Source: Gammaproteobacteria bacterium (lineage in GTDB: Bacteria; Pseudomonadota; Gammaproteobacteria; Xanthomonadales; Wenzhouxiangellaceae). From it: a DNA stretch of 64,000 bases. A program made the translations under genes and the position numbers. Position 1 is the first letter of the stretch. The number at the start of each line of letters is the position of its first letter. Of the stretch, positions 25,265 through 34,423 are shown piece by piece. Location: assembly GCA_003567685.1 (NCBI GenBank), contig PWYW01000056.1, forward strand, positions 23,203 through 87,202. Direction: 5' to 3'. The notes below the pieces were generated by a model. It was given only the letters and a program-made list of their open reading frames with translations, was not told where the DNA came from and did no database searches.

Positions 25265-27100
25265 ATGAGACTCTTGATGCCGCTTGTACTCGTGCTGCTG
25301 TTGTCGGCCTGCGCACCCACCACGCCGGTCTTGAGACCCGACCCGGGTAGCGACCCGGGGACGGCGATTGAGGCCTTGTTGCGGGATGGCGAGTACGCGG
25401 AGGCCGCCATGGCGCTGGAGGCCCTGGCCAACGAAGCCAGTTCGGAAGAACAAGCCAACTCATTTCGCCTGCAAGCCGCGCTGGCCTGGCTTGACAGCGG
25501 ACATCCCGAACGAGCCGAAGCCGGTCTGCCAGACGAGCGGCTCCTTGCTGCGGATCTGCTCGTTGACTACAACCTGATTCGCGCCGAACTGGCGCTGCAG
25601 CGCGGCGACCTGGCCGAAGCCGGCTGGCGGCTGGCGGCCGGCGTCGATGGCCTGAGCCAGGACCAGGCCAACCGCTTCGCCCGCCTCGAAGCCCTGCTGA
25701 CCGAACGCCGGGATGACCCGGCACGGGAGTCACTGCAAGCACTGGAGCAGGCGCTGGCCGACGGTGATTTTGAACCCGAGCTGGCCCTGGCGCTGCTGAT
25801 CGAGCACCCGCAATCGGCCCTGGAAAACCTGTTCCGCCAGCACCAACATCGCGAGAGCCTTCGGCCCTGGATTGACTTGGCGCTGAGCGCTCGCCGTCAT
25901 CTGCTGGACCCTGCCACCCTTGACCGCGCCCTGATTGATTGGCAAGCGCGCCATCCGGCCGTCGGTTTCTCGGCTGCTGACGCGGCTGATTGGCTCAGCT
26001 TGTGGCGGCAAAGCCGGGCGGGGCCCAGGCACCTGGCGGTGTTGTTGCCAGGCGATGGACCACTACGGGCTGCGGGCGACGCCGTGGCCAGCGGACTACT
26101 GAACGCCTGGTTCGATCTGCCGCCCAACCAGCGGCCGGTGTTGGATTTTCTGCGAATCGATAACACCGCCGACGCCGCCATCGCCGCCTGGTTTGACGCC
26201 CGCGAACGCGGAGCCGATTTCATTATCGGGCCGCTGGAGCGAAGCCAGGTGGACAGGCTGAGCGAGTTGCCCTCGCCGGGCGTGCCGATGCTGATGCTCA
26301 ACCACCCCAGCGACCAGGACTGGCCGAATCGTCTGGCGCCCGGCCTGCACGCCTTCGGTCTGGTTCCGGAAGAGGAGGCCGAGTTACTGGCGGTACGAGC
26401 CCTGATGGCCGGACATGAGCGCGTTCTACTCTTGTTCCAGGACAGCGACTGGGGCGAGCGAGTTGGCCGACGCTTCGCTGACGTTTTCCGACTCGGTGGT
26501 GGCCAAATTGTTGACCAGGCCCGTTACAACGCCAGCCAGGTCGACCACAGCGCGCTGCTTGAGGTCGTTCTGGAACTGGACCAGTCCAGCGAGCGCGCGC
26601 GCAGACTCGGCCGTTTGCTTGGCCAGTCCATTGAGAGCGAACCGCAGCGCCGAACAGACATTGACCTGGTCTTCCTGGCCTCTCGAGAGCAGGACGGGCG
26701 TCTGCTTCGTCCACAGCTGCGATTCTTCGGTGCTGGCGATCTGCCAGTGATGGCTACCTCGCAGATCATTGCCGGCGCGCCGGATGCACGCCGCGACGAA
26801 GATCTCGATGGTTTGTACCTGACCCTGCCTCCCTGGTTCCTCGATGACCAAAGCGCCGGGGCCCGCCGCCTGGAAGCTGAACAGAACAACCCGGGCATCC
26901 GAAACCCGAATTTATCGCGGCTGCACGCCATGGGCATGGACGCCTTTGAAATCGCCCGCTGGATGAACCTGCTGCAAGCCGACCCCGACCTTTACCTGGC
27001 CGGACAAACCGGGGCGCTCAGTATTCCCGGGGCCGCCCGCCTTGAACGCGACCTGCCTCTGGTTCAATTACGCCAGGGTCGCGCTGTAATGGTGCAGTGA
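25265..27100 (+). CDS. lpoA: Penicillin-binding protein activator lipoprotein LpoA
   Basis: Outer-membrane lipoprotein that reaches through the periplasm to activate PBP1A. The signal peptide ends in the lipobox LLSACAP (Cys at about 16). The N-terminal half (about 30-230) is a TPR-like all-helical domain rich in Ala, Leu and Glu. The C-terminal half (about 240-600) is a periplasmic-binding-protein-like domain, with HLAVLLPGDGPLRAAGDAV and FIIGPLERSQVDRL as the clearest blocks. The ATG at 25265 is chosen because the lipoprotein signal starts there. The 611-aa length is typical. It overlaps yraN by 4 bp (GTGA). Confidence 0.93.
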   Translation: MRLLMPLVLVLLLSACAPTTPVLRPDPGSDPGTAIEALLRDGEYAEAAMALEALANEASSEEQANSFRLQAALAWLDSGHPERAEAGLPDERLLAADLLVDYNLIRAELALQRGDLAEAGWRLAAGVDGLSQDQANRFARLEALLTERRDDPARESLQALEQALADGDFEPELALALLIEHPQSALENLFRQHQHRESLRPWIDLALSARRHLLDPATLDRALIDWQARHPAVGFSAADAADWLSLWRQSRAGPRHLAVLLPGDGPLRAAGDAVASGLLNAWFDLPPNQRPVLDFLRIDNTADAAIAAWFDARERGADFIIGPLERSQVDRLSELPSPGVPMLMLNHPSDQDWPNRLAPGLHAFGLVPEEEAELLAVRALMAGHERVLLLFQDSDWGERVGRRFADVFRLGGGQIVDQARYNASQVDHSALLEVVLELDQSSERARRLGRLLGQSIESEPQRRTDIDLVFLASREQDGRLLRPQLRFFGAGDLPVMATSQIIAGAPDARRDEDLDGLYLTLPPWFLDDQSAGARRLEAEQNNPGIRNPNLSRLHAMGMDAFEIARWMNLLQADPDLYLAGQTGALSIPGAARLERDLPLVQLRQGRAVMVQ

Positions 27101-27477
27101 GCACCTTACGCCAGCACCTTGGCGCGGCCGGTGAGCGCGAAGCCGAAGACTTCCTGAACCAACGCGGTCTGACGCTGGTCGAACGAAATTATCAGTGTCG
27201 TGGCGGGGAGATCGACCTGGTCATGCTGGACCGCTCGGATGGCAATATCGAGGTGTTGGTGTTCGTCGAGGTGCGCTTGCGCGGGCGTGGTGCCCACGCT
27301 GACAGCCTGGATAGTGTCGATCGCGCCAAGCAGGGCAAATTGATTGCGGCAGCCCGACACTATTTGATGTCTCACCCCGAGTGGGGAGAACATCCCTGTC
27401 GATTCGATGTCCTTGGCCTGGACCCGGACGCGCACGGCCTGCGCTGGGTGCAACACGCTTTTGAAACCACCGATTAA
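27097..27477 (+). CDS. yraN: YraN family (UPF0102) nuclease-fold protein
   Basis: A 126-aa protein with a PD-(D/E)XK-type core: GEREAEDFLNQRGL near 11, then RGGEIDLVMLDR with the acidic metal ligands near 40-48, and VFVEVRLRGRG near 60. Its function is unsettled in E. coli; a Holliday-junction-nuclease-like fold has been noted. The start is a GTG overlapping the lpoA stop (GTGA), which gives the expected N-terminus. A DiaA gene usually sits next in E. coli relatives; here the BON lipoprotein follows at once. Confidence 0.92.
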   Translation: MSTLRQHLGAAGEREAEDFLNQRGLTLVERNYQCRGGEIDLVMLDRSDGNIEVLVFVEVRLRGRGAHADSLDSVDRAKQGKLIAAARHYLMSHPEWGEHPCRFDVLGLDPDAHGLRWVQHAFETTD

Positions 27478-27498
27478 TCAAGAGTCCCTTCAAACACC

Positions 27499-28131
27499 AT
27501 GATCAAATGCAATCCAATTGGTTTTCGCCTCGCCCTGTGCACCTTGCTTCTGAGCCTGCTCGGCGGCTGTGCCGCGATGGTCGTGGGAGGCGCTGCAGCG
27601 ACCGGTGCGGCCGTTCATGATCGTCGCAGTGTTGGCACGGTTGTCGATGACAACGTCCTGAGAGTGCGGGTTCGCGACGCACTCTTCGCCCATGAGCAAT
27701 TTGACGGCAGCACCCGGATACGAGTGCTGGTCTACGACGGCTGGGTGCTTCTGGCCGGTGAAGTCATCGACGAGGCGCGCGTCGAACTCGCCACCGAACT
27801 GGCTCTCGGCGCCGATGGCGTGGTCAAGGTTTTCAATGAGCTTGAGCCCATGACACGGGTCAGCTTGAGCGCCTCGAATGCCGACCGTTGGCTCACCACA
27901 CGGGTCAACACCAGCCTCGCTCAAATCCGTGATCTCCCGGGCTTCGATCCCAGCCGGGTCAAGGCCACTAGCACCCGTGGCGTGGTGTACCTGATGGGGC
28001 TGGTCAGTCAGGCCGAAGCCGAAGCAGCCACTGAACAGGTACGCATGGTCAGAGGTGTTGAACGCGTCGTGACGATGTTTCAGTTCATCGAAGAACAGCC
28101 TCGACCAACGGCCACTCGCCGCCCGGATTAA
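27499..28131 (+). CDS. BON-domain lipoprotein (DolP/YraP-like)
   Basis: A 210-aa outer-membrane lipoprotein with lipobox LLGGCAA (Cys near 21) and two BON domains at about 45-115 (VLRVRVRDALFAHEQFDGST) and 125-195 (NTSLAQIRDLPGFDPSRVKA). DolP binds anionic phospholipid and supports outer-membrane integrity and BAM function in E. coli. The position after lpoA-yraN is the conserved location of this gene. The stop is only 3 bp from the start of a Ser/Thr kinase gene. Confidence 0.93.
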   Translation: MIKCNPIGFRLALCTLLLSLLGGCAAMVVGGAAATGAAVHDRRSVGTVVDDNVLRVRVRDALFAHEQFDGSTRIRVLVYDGWVLLAGEVIDEARVELATELALGADGVVKVFNELEPMTRVSLSASNADRWLTTRVNTSLAQIRDLPGFDPSRVKATSTRGVVYLMGLVSQAEAEAATEQVRMVRGVERVVTMFQFIEEQPRPTATRRPD

Positions 28132-28134
28132 GCG

Positions 28135-30852
28135 ATGACGAGCGGCCCTGCAGATGACCTGCCGACTCAGATCGAGGCGCTGATCGAAGCACTGCCGGGC
28201 GACGAACCAAAAGACTGGGGGAAAGACTGGTCGCATGACCAGTTCAGCCTGATAAAGCGGCTTGGGCACGGCGGGATGGGGCAGGTATTCCTGGCCCGCC
28301 AGCACCACCCGGTCGAGCGCGACGTGGCGCTCAAGGTCATCCATCACAAGGTCAGCAACCCACTCAATCGCGCCCGCTTCGAGCTTGAGCGGCAAACCCT
28401 GGCACGGATGTCGCACCCGGCGATCGCGCAGGTTTTCGATGCCGGCACCACACCGTCGGGCTATCCGTGGTTCGCCATGGAGTACATCGAAGGTGAACGT
28501 CTTGATCACTACTGCGCCGGCCGGCGCCTGCCAATCAAGGCGCGGCTGGAGCTGTTCGTTCGGATTTGCCGTGGCGTCCAGCATGCCCACCAGAAAGGGG
28601 TCATTCACCGTGATCTGAAGCCGGGCAACATCCTGGTCACCGAAATCGACGGTGAGGCGATGCCGCGCATCATTGATTTTGGTATCGCCACCAGCAACGA
28701 CAGCGGCCAGGAAAATACCGGGATTGGCACGCCTCAGTACATGAGCCCGGAGCAACTGGACCCGGCTCGCGGCGACATCGATACGCGCAGCGATGTTTAC
28801 TCGCTGGGCGTGATCCTGCACGAACTGCTGGTGGACCAGCCGCCACTGGGGCGCAGCCTGTACCAGGAGCGCGACACCACGACCCTGGCTGCTCGTCTGG
28901 TGGCCAGTCAGCCACTGCCTGCGCCATCGATGACACTGAGCCGAGGCAGCGCGCGGGCTGCGCGGCTTGCCGAGCGTCGCCGCATGCGGCCGGGCTCGCT
29001 ACGCCGTTCACTGCGGGGCGATCTGGATGCCATCACGCTCAAGGCGCTGGCCGTCGACAAGGACCAGCGTTACGCCTCAGCCGGCGACCTGGCCGCCGAC
29101 ATTGAACGGGCACTGGGCCATCACCCGGTCATGGCCCGACCGGCCACGGGCTGGTACCGAAGCCGGCGGTTTGCCCGACGGCATGCGCTGGCGCTGGGTA
29201 GCGCCAGCCTGATCACGCTGGCCCTGCTGGTTGGCCTCGGTGCCGCCCTGTTTGGCATGCTCGAAGCCCAACGGCAGTTCGAGCTGGCCCAACAGCGGCA
29301 GACCGAACTGGTCCAGGTGTCGGCCTTTCAACAGTCAATGCTGGAAGGGATCGACCTTCAAAGCATGGGAAGTGGGCTGATCAGCGCCTTGCGCGAGCAA
29401 ACCGATCTGACTGACGACGGCGAAGCGCTGCTCAGCCAACTGCGGGCGCCCGACCTGGCCCGGGGCCTGGTCGCCGACCATATCCTTGAACCCGCCTGGG
29501 ACACCATTGTCGCAGAGTTCTCCGGGCAGCCCTTGCTCAAGGCTGATCTGCTCGAAAGCCTCTGGCAGGTTCATCATGCGATGGGCTCGATAGAGCCGCA
29601 GGTTGCGCTGGCGCGACGCGTCCTGGAGCTCCGAACGGATCATCTGGAGCCAACCGATCGGCTACGCCTGCGAGCGCAGCAACATCTGGGCCAGGCGCTT
29701 TACGCCAATGGCCAGTTCGACCCCGCCGTTGAACTGTTCGAAGAGCTGGTTACCCAGCTGGCCGAACTGGACGGAGAAGACTATTTCCGCGACCGGATCT
29801 CTGCCCAAACCTCGCTCGGTAATGTTCTGGTTGATTCACGGGCCACCTCACGGGCAACGGCACTGGCCGACGACACTCTGGAAGAGGCACGACTCAGGCT
29901 CGACCCGCTGGATGAGCACTATCTCGATGCACTGGCCGGACGCGGCTACGTGCGCATTCGCTCGGGCAACATCGAGGGTGCCCTGCACGACTACCTGGCG
30001 CTTGCCGACGGCCGCGGTCAGATTCTCGAGGCTGGCGACCGCCGGCTGATCCAGGCACGCATGAATATTGGCGGCATTCTGGGTGCCTTGGGCCGGCACG
30101 ACGAGGCTCTGGCCATGGACCAGGAAACCCTCGACCTGATCGAGCGGCATTTGGGCCGTAACCATCCGCACGCGCACCGCATCATGAACAACATTGCCGC
30201 CCATCTGATTCACCTCGACCGCCTGGACGAAGCCGTTGACCTGCTGGAGCAAACCGTCCAACTCAGAACCGAATCGCTGGGGGCCTTGCACCCGGATACC
30301 CTTCGCACCCAACTCAACCTGGGCAGCCTGAGCATTCGTCTGAATGCATTCGAACAGGCTGAACGCCTGATTGCCAAGGTTCTGGATGAACGACGGCGGC
30401 TGTTGGGCTATACCCACCGCGACACGCTACACGCCAAGGAGCTGCTGGCCGATGTGCTGATCAAGCAGGGCCGAGCCGATGAGGCCCTGCCGCTGGCCGA
30501 AATCGCCTACCGCGAGCGCCGGTCCCAGATGGGAGAACGGCATGCCCTTACCGGGGTGGCTGCCAACTATCTGGGACAGGCCCTGCTCGAACTTGATCGG
30601 CCCGACGATGCGCTGCCGATGATTACCCTGTCAGCCGAAATCAGCCGGGACAGTCTGACTGAGGACCATCGCGGTCGCCTGCGGCGGCATCTGACGCTCT
30701 ACCAGGTTCTGGGCCGCCTCGGCGAGTGCGAAAAAGCCGGAGCAGTGAGAGACCAACACCTGACGCTGTTGGAATCCAGCGCCGCCGATGAGGCGGGTTC
30801 CCTGGCCGGGCTCAGGGACGATTTGCGCCAGACCGAACACTGCACGAGCTGA
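28135..30852 (+). CDS. Membrane Ser/Thr protein kinase with TPR-like periplasmic part
   Basis: A 905-aa Hanks-type kinase. The kinase domain spans about 40-330: glycine loop GHGGMGQVFLA near 43, VALKVIHHK with the ATP Lys near 65, HRDLKPGNILV (catalytic loop) near 160, DFGIA near 181 and GTPQYMSPEQL near 196. One transmembrane helix (ALGSASLITLALLVGLGAAL, about 355-375) leads to a long C-terminal region built of TPR-like repeats, for example LGRNHPHAHRIMNNIAAHL and ALHPDTLRTQLNLGSL. In this arrangement the TPR part would face the periplasm or bind partners. It starts 3 bp after the BON lipoprotein, so regulation of envelope functions is a fair inference. Targets are unknown. Confidence 0.9.
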   Translation: MTSGPADDLPTQIEALIEALPGDEPKDWGKDWSHDQFSLIKRLGHGGMGQVFLARQHHPVERDVALKVIHHKVSNPLNRARFELERQTLARMSHPAIAQVFDAGTTPSGYPWFAMEYIEGERLDHYCAGRRLPIKARLELFVRICRGVQHAHQKGVIHRDLKPGNILVTEIDGEAMPRIIDFGIATSNDSGQENTGIGTPQYMSPEQLDPARGDIDTRSDVYSLGVILHELLVDQPPLGRSLYQERDTTTLAARLVASQPLPAPSMTLSRGSARAARLAERRRMRPGSLRRSLRGDLDAITLKALAVDKDQRYASAGDLAADIERALGHHPVMARPATGWYRSRRFARRHALALGSASLITLALLVGLGAALFGMLEAQRQFELAQQRQTELVQVSAFQQSMLEGIDLQSMGSGLISALREQTDLTDDGEALLSQLRAPDLARGLVADHILEPAWDTIVAEFSGQPLLKADLLESLWQVHHAMGSIEPQVALARRVLELRTDHLEPTDRLRLRAQQHLGQALYANGQFDPAVELFEELVTQLAELDGEDYFRDRISAQTSLGNVLVDSRATSRATALADDTLEEARLRLDPLDEHYLDALAGRGYVRIRSGNIEGALHDYLALADGRGQILEAGDRRLIQARMNIGGILGALGRHDEALAMDQETLDLIERHLGRNHPHAHRIMNNIAAHLIHLDRLDEAVDLLEQTVQLRTESLGALHPDTLRTQLNLGSLSIRLNAFEQAERLIAKVLDERRRLLGYTHRDTLHAKELLADVLIKQGRADEALPLAEIAYRERRSQMGERHALTGVAANYLGQALLELDRPDDALPMITLSAEISRDSLTEDHRGRLRRHLTLYQVLGRLGECEKAGAVRDQHLTLLESSAADEAGSLAGLRDDLRQTEHCTS

Positions 30853-30899
30853 TCCCCGCGCCACAACCGCCATCGTGGCGGCCGTCGCCGATGGACCAC

Positions 30900-31397
30900 T
30901 CAGACCAGCCACCACAGGAACGGGGCCAGAACGGCCAGGCTGAATAGGGCGGCGATGATGTCGTCGATCATCACCCCGAAGCCGCCGTGGACGCGCCGGT
31001 CCAGCCAGCGAATCGGCCAAGGCTTGATCACGTCGAAAAAGCGAAACACCAGGAAGGCTGCCAGCCACCAGGCCCAGTGGAGCGGCACGAACACCAGCAC
31101 CAGCCACATCGCCACGAATTCATCCCAGACAATGCCGCCGTGGTCGTGCACGCCCAGCTTCTGCCCGGTCCACTCGCAAATCACCACGCCAATTGCAAAA
31201 CTCAAGGCAATAATCAGAAGGCTCCAGGCCAGCGGCAACTGAACCAGCGCCAGGGCCGGAACCAGGGCAGCAACGGTGCCCACCGTACCCGGCGCTTTCG
31301 GGCTGAGCCCACTGCCCAGGCCAAAGGCCAGAAAAGCCGACGGCGTGGCCAGGGCCAGGCGATTCAACTCGGCCTGATCAGGACCTTGCGGTTTCAT
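30900..31397 (-). CDS. pgpA: Phosphatidylglycerophosphatase A
   Basis: Inner-membrane enzyme that removes phosphate from phosphatidylglycerol-phosphate, the last step of phosphatidylglycerol synthesis. The 165-aa protein shows GLGSGLSPKAPGTVGT near 26 (family signature), IVWDEFVAMWLVL near 90, and FRFFDVIKPWPIRWLDRR near 122 with acidic/basic active-site residues. Four helices are likely. Its ATG overlaps the thiL stop (ATGA), and it is the last gene of the operon glyA/nrdR to pgpA. It is convergent with the kinase; the 47-bp gap holds only a short CCGCCA-TCG-TGGCGG hairpin (30867-30881). Confidence 0.94.
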   Translation of the reverse strand: MKPQGPDQAELNRLALATPSAFLAFGLGSGLSPKAPGTVGTVAALVPALALVQLPLAWSLLIIALSFAIGVVICEWTGQKLGVHDHGGIVWDEFVAMWLVLVFVPLHWAWWLAAFLVFRFFDVIKPWPIRWLDRRVHGGFGVMIDDIIAALFSLAVLAPFLWWLV

Positions 31398-32368
31398 GGT
31401 GTCGACTCCCTTGCCGTGACCGGCGGTGACAGGAAATGATCCCAGCCAGAGCGGTCGAATTCAAATGCCTGGCCCTGCTCATCCAGACAGCGAAGCTGGC
31501 CGCTGTCATTGACCTGGCCGATGACGCTCCAGGCAAGACCGGCCGCCTGGCAGCAGGCTCGCGCCTGCTCGATCCGGTCGGGCGCCAGGCTCATGACCAG
31601 TTCGTAATCGCTGCCGCCGGTCAGCTGTGCTTGCCAACGGGCGCGGTGCTCTGGCAGCGCGCTCATCAGAGCCGGACTGGCTGGCAAATCGGACAGCTGA
31701 ACGGTCGCGCCCTGCCCCGGTCGCAGCAGGTGAGCCAGATCCGCCAGCAGGCCATCCGACACATCCGCCGCACTGCTAAGCCAGGGCGCCAGTTGACGCG
31801 CAATGTCGACACGGGGCTCCGGGCGCTTCCAGCGCTCGATCAAGGCCAGTGGTGCCGCATGGCCCAAAGCCAGCCCGGCGGCTGCCTCACCCGGCACACC
31901 GGTTACCGCCAGGCAATCACCAGGGCGGGCCTGCCCGCGCCGCAAAAGACCGGCGGGATCGGCCTCACCGAGCGCCTGAACCGTAATGCTGAGCGGGCCC
32001 GAAGACATATTGCCGCCAACCAGAAGCGCACCAAAGCGTTCAGCCAGCGGCAAAAATCCATCGAGGAAGGCGTCCAGCCAATCGGGATCGGCGGCTGGCA
32101 GGGTCAAGGACAACAGCAGCCAGCGCGGGCGTGCCGCCATGGCCGCCAGATCGCTCAGGTTGGCCGCCAGGGCCAGATGGCCGATATCGGCTGGCGCCCA
32201 GTCAGGCAGGAAATGGCGACCCTCGACGAGGGTGTCGGTGGTGGCGACCAGGGCCTGGCCTGGCGTCGGCAACAGTGCTGCGGCATCGTCGCCAATGCCC
32301 AGCAAAACGCTGGAATCGGATCCGACGCGCTGTCGAATCCGATCAATCAGGTCAAACTCACCCGTCAC
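31394..32368 (-). CDS. thiL: Thiamine-monophosphate kinase
   Basis: ATP-dependent kinase that makes thiamine diphosphate from thiamine monophosphate. AIR-synthase-fold signatures: GEFDLIDRI at the start, LLGIGDDAAAL near 26 (ATP/Mg loop), TTDTLVEGRHF near 48, GGNMSSGPLSITVQALG near 125 and ADVSDGLLADLAHL near 200. A GTG start at 32368 gives 324 aa, the family norm; a longer version would run far into nusB. It overlaps nusB by 11 bp, so the two are coupled. No TPP riboswitch is visible nearby. Confidence 0.94.
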   Translation of the reverse strand: MTGEFDLIDRIRQRVGSDSSVLLGIGDDAAALLPTPGQALVATTDTLVEGRHFLPDWAPADIGHLALAANLSDLAAMAARPRWLLLSLTLPAADPDWLDAFLDGFLPLAERFGALLVGGNMSSGPLSITVQALGEADPAGLLRRGQARPGDCLAVTGVPGEAAAGLALGHAAPLALIERWKRPEPRVDIARQLAPWLSSAADVSDGLLADLAHLLRPGQGATVQLSDLPASPALMSALPEHRARWQAQLTGGSDYELVMSLAPDRIEQARACCQAAGLAWSVIGQVNDSGQLRCLDEQGQAFEFDRSGWDHFLSPPVTARESTP

Positions 32369-32834
32369 CGCGTTGTTCGAGCTGGCGTTCCAGAACTCTG
32401 ACTTGCTCGGCCAGTCGGTCAAGCACGCTGTTGACGAAAGTGTGCGCCTGCTCGGCGCCGAATCGGTGGGTCAGTTCTACTGCCTCATCGATCACCACGC
32501 GATGCGGAATCTCGGGGTGGTGGATCAGCTCGCAGGCGCCAATTCTAAGGATCACCCGCTCCATCTGGTCGATACCGGCCACCGAACGCTGCAGGAACGG
32601 CGCAACCGCTTCATCAAGCGCGTCGCGATGGTGGACCACCTCGCGAACCAACGTCTCGAAGTAAGCCTGGTCGACGCCATCGAAGCTTTGCTCTTCGACG
32701 AACTGGCCGATGATGGACGCTGCCGAGTCGTCATTCAGCTGCCATTGGTACAGAGCCTGAAGCGCTCGCCGCCGAGCGCGCCGGCGGGGCTCGAAGGGGT
32801 GCTCGGGTTTGCGTCCGCGCGATCTACCCGACAT
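32358..32834 (-). CDS. nusB: Transcription antitermination factor NusB
   Basis: A 158-aa helical RNA-binding factor that with NusE (S10, also in the window) binds boxA in rRNA leaders. Family blocks: RRRARRRALQALYQWQ near 16 (Arg-rich boxA surface), FFETLV-like YFETLVREVV, LLRIG-like VILRIGACELIHHPEIPHRVVIDEAVEL near 95-120, and FVNSVLDRLAEQ near 135. It overlaps ribH by 11 bp on the upstream side and thiL downstream. Confidence 0.95.
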   Translation of the reverse strand: MSGRSRGRKPEHPFEPRRRARRRALQALYQWQLNDDSAASIIGQFVEEQSFDGVDQAYFETLVREVVHHRDALDEAVAPFLQRSVAGIDQMERVILRIGACELIHHPEIPHRVVIDEAVELTHRFGAEQAHTFVNSVLDRLAEQVRVLERQLEQRGDG

Positions 32835-33294
32835 TGGCCAGACCTGCCTTGAACTCGATCATGTCCAGTACGGCCATGGCCGCCTCGCGCCCCTTGTCCT
32901 TGCGGGTCGGGTCGGCACGTTCTTCGGCCTGTTCCCCGTTTTCCGGCGTCAGGACGCCGAAGCCAACGGGGGTGCCGGTGTCCAGGCCCAACTGCATCAA
33001 CCCGCGCGCGCATTCGCCGCTGATGAATTCAAAGTGGGCGGTTTCGCCGCGAACCACCGCGCCGAGGGCAATCACGCCGTCGTAGCGGCCGGTGTCGAGC
33101 AGCTGGCGACAGGCCAGCGGCAATTCCCAGGCGCCCGGCACGGGAAAGGTCTCAAGATGAGCCGACTGCAGGCCGGCCTCGACCAGCGCAGCCCGGGCGC
33201 CCTGCTCCAGCATGCCCGTAATGCGCGGGTTGAACTGGGCCACGGCCATGGCGATACGCAGGCCCTGGCGGTTGACCGATGATTCAGTACTCAT
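32824..33294 (-). CDS. ribH: 6,7-dimethyl-8-ribityllumazine synthase
   Basis: Condenses the RibB product (dihydroxybutanone phosphate) with the pyrimidine precursor; forms capsid-like shells or pentamers. The 156-aa protein has RIAMAVAQFNPRIT near 12, VPGAWELPLACRQLL near 50, YDGVIALGAVVRGETAHFE near 73 (substrate loop, with the catalytic His) and VGFGVLTPENGEQAEERA near 110. Its ATG overlaps the ribB stop (ATGA). Confidence 0.95.
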   Translation of the reverse strand: MSTESSVNRQGLRIAMAVAQFNPRITGMLEQGARAALVEAGLQSAHLETFPVPGAWELPLACRQLLDTGRYDGVIALGAVVRGETAHFEFISGECARGLMQLGLDTGTPVGFGVLTPENGEQAEERADPTRKDKGREAAMAVLDMIEFKAGLANVG

Positions 33295-34421
33295 GCGTCT
33301 TCATGCTCTCCTTCCGGAACCACGTACTCGGTGATTTCCAGGCCAAATCCGTTCAGGGCGTGCAGCCGGCGCGGCGCACCAAACACCTGCATGCGACGAA
33401 TGCCCAGCTCGGCGATGATCTGGGCGGCAATGCCGTAGCTACGAAGCTCGCGGGCGGCGCGATCCTTGCCCGATTCAGGCTCGGAGGCCCGGGCGGCCGA
33501 TCGCAGCAGGCCCGACAGGCGGCTTTCATCGTCCTCATCATAGCCGAGAACCAGCGCCAGGCCGCGACCGCGCCGGTCGATGTCGGCCAGCGCCGCATCC
33601 AGCGGCATGCCAAAGGACGGCTCGGTAATGCCCAGCACATCGCCCAGCAGCTCCGGCACGTGCACGCGCACCGGGAAGGGCTGCTCGGGATCGATCTCGC
33701 CCCGGATCAGCGCCCAGTGCAGCTTCTGGTGAATACGGTCGCGGAACGCGCGAAGCTCGAAGGGGCCATGGGCGGTTCCCACGGTCTGGCTGTGAATGCA
33801 CTCAACGTTCTGCTCGGTACCCAGGCGGTAGCGAATCAGGTCGGCCACGGTGCCGATTTTCAGCCCGTGCTCCTTGACGAAGGTTTCCAGTTCCGGCCGA
33901 CGGGCCATGGTGCCGTCTTCGTTGAGAATTTCGACCAGCACGCCGGCCGGCTCCAGACCGGCCAGCAGGGCCAGGTCCATGCTCGCTTCGGTGTGACCGG
34001 CTCGGGCCAGCACGCCACCCGGCTGGGCCATCAGCGGAAACACGTGGCCCGGCTGGTTCAGATCGAAAGGTGTGGCGTTCGGGGCCACGGCCGTTCGGAT
34101 GGTATGCGCCCGGTCGTAAGCCGAGATGCCGGTGGTCACGCCTTCGGCCGCCTCGATCGAGACAGTGAAATTGGTCTGGTGATGGCGGTCGGTATCGCGC
34201 ACCATCAGCTCCAGGCCAAGCTGCCGGCAGCGCTCGCGGGTCAGGCTCAGGCAAATCAGACCGCGCCCGTAGCGGGCCATGAAGTTGATATCTTCCGGCC
34301 GGGTCAGGCTGGCGGCCATGATCAGGTCGCCTTCGTTTTCGCGATCCTCATCGTCGAGCATCACGACCATCTTGCCGGCCCGGATATCGGCGAGGATGTC
34401 TTCTATGGAATCAAATTGCAT
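33291..34421 (-). CDS. ribB: 3,4-dihydroxy-2-butanone-4-phosphate synthase with inactive-looking RibA-like domain (RibBX type)
   Basis: The N-terminal RibB domain (about 1-200) is complete: VVMLDDEDRENEGDL near 18 (acidic metal loop) and FPLMAQPGGVLARAGHTEA near 125. The C-terminal half (about 205-376) is related to GTP cyclohydrolase II, but the zinc motif (C-x10-C-x-C) is missing: the corresponding stretch reads VHVPELLGDVLGITEPSFG without any Cys, and the GCHII C-terminal substrate motif is replaced by APRRLHALNGFGLEI. This is the RibBX arrangement described in other Gammaproteobacteria, so a separate ribA should exist elsewhere. The ATG at 34421 is used; a TTG at 34427 overlaps the ribE stop (TTGA). 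Confidence 0.9.
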   Translation of the reverse strand: MQFDSIEDILADIRAGKMVVMLDDEDRENEGDLIMAASLTRPEDINFMARYGRGLICLSLTRERCRQLGLELMVRDTDRHHQTNFTVSIEAAEGVTTGISAYDRAHTIRTAVAPNATPFDLNQPGHVFPLMAQPGGVLARAGHTEASMDLALLAGLEPAGVLVEILNEDGTMARRPELETFVKEHGLKIGTVADLIRYRLGTEQNVECIHSQTVGTAHGPFELRAFRDRIHQKLHWALIRGEIDPEQPFPVRVHVPELLGDVLGITEPSFGMPLDAALADIDRRGRGLALVLGYDEDDESRLSGLLRSAARASEPESGKDRAARELRSYGIAAQIIAELGIRRMQVFGAPRRLHALNGFGLEITEYVVPEGEHEDA

Positions 34422-34423
34422 GT

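Noticed and set aside
27490..28821. 443-codon antisense frame over the BON lipoprotein and kinase
   Set aside because: A shadow of two well-supported genes; no ribosome site or recognisable domain.
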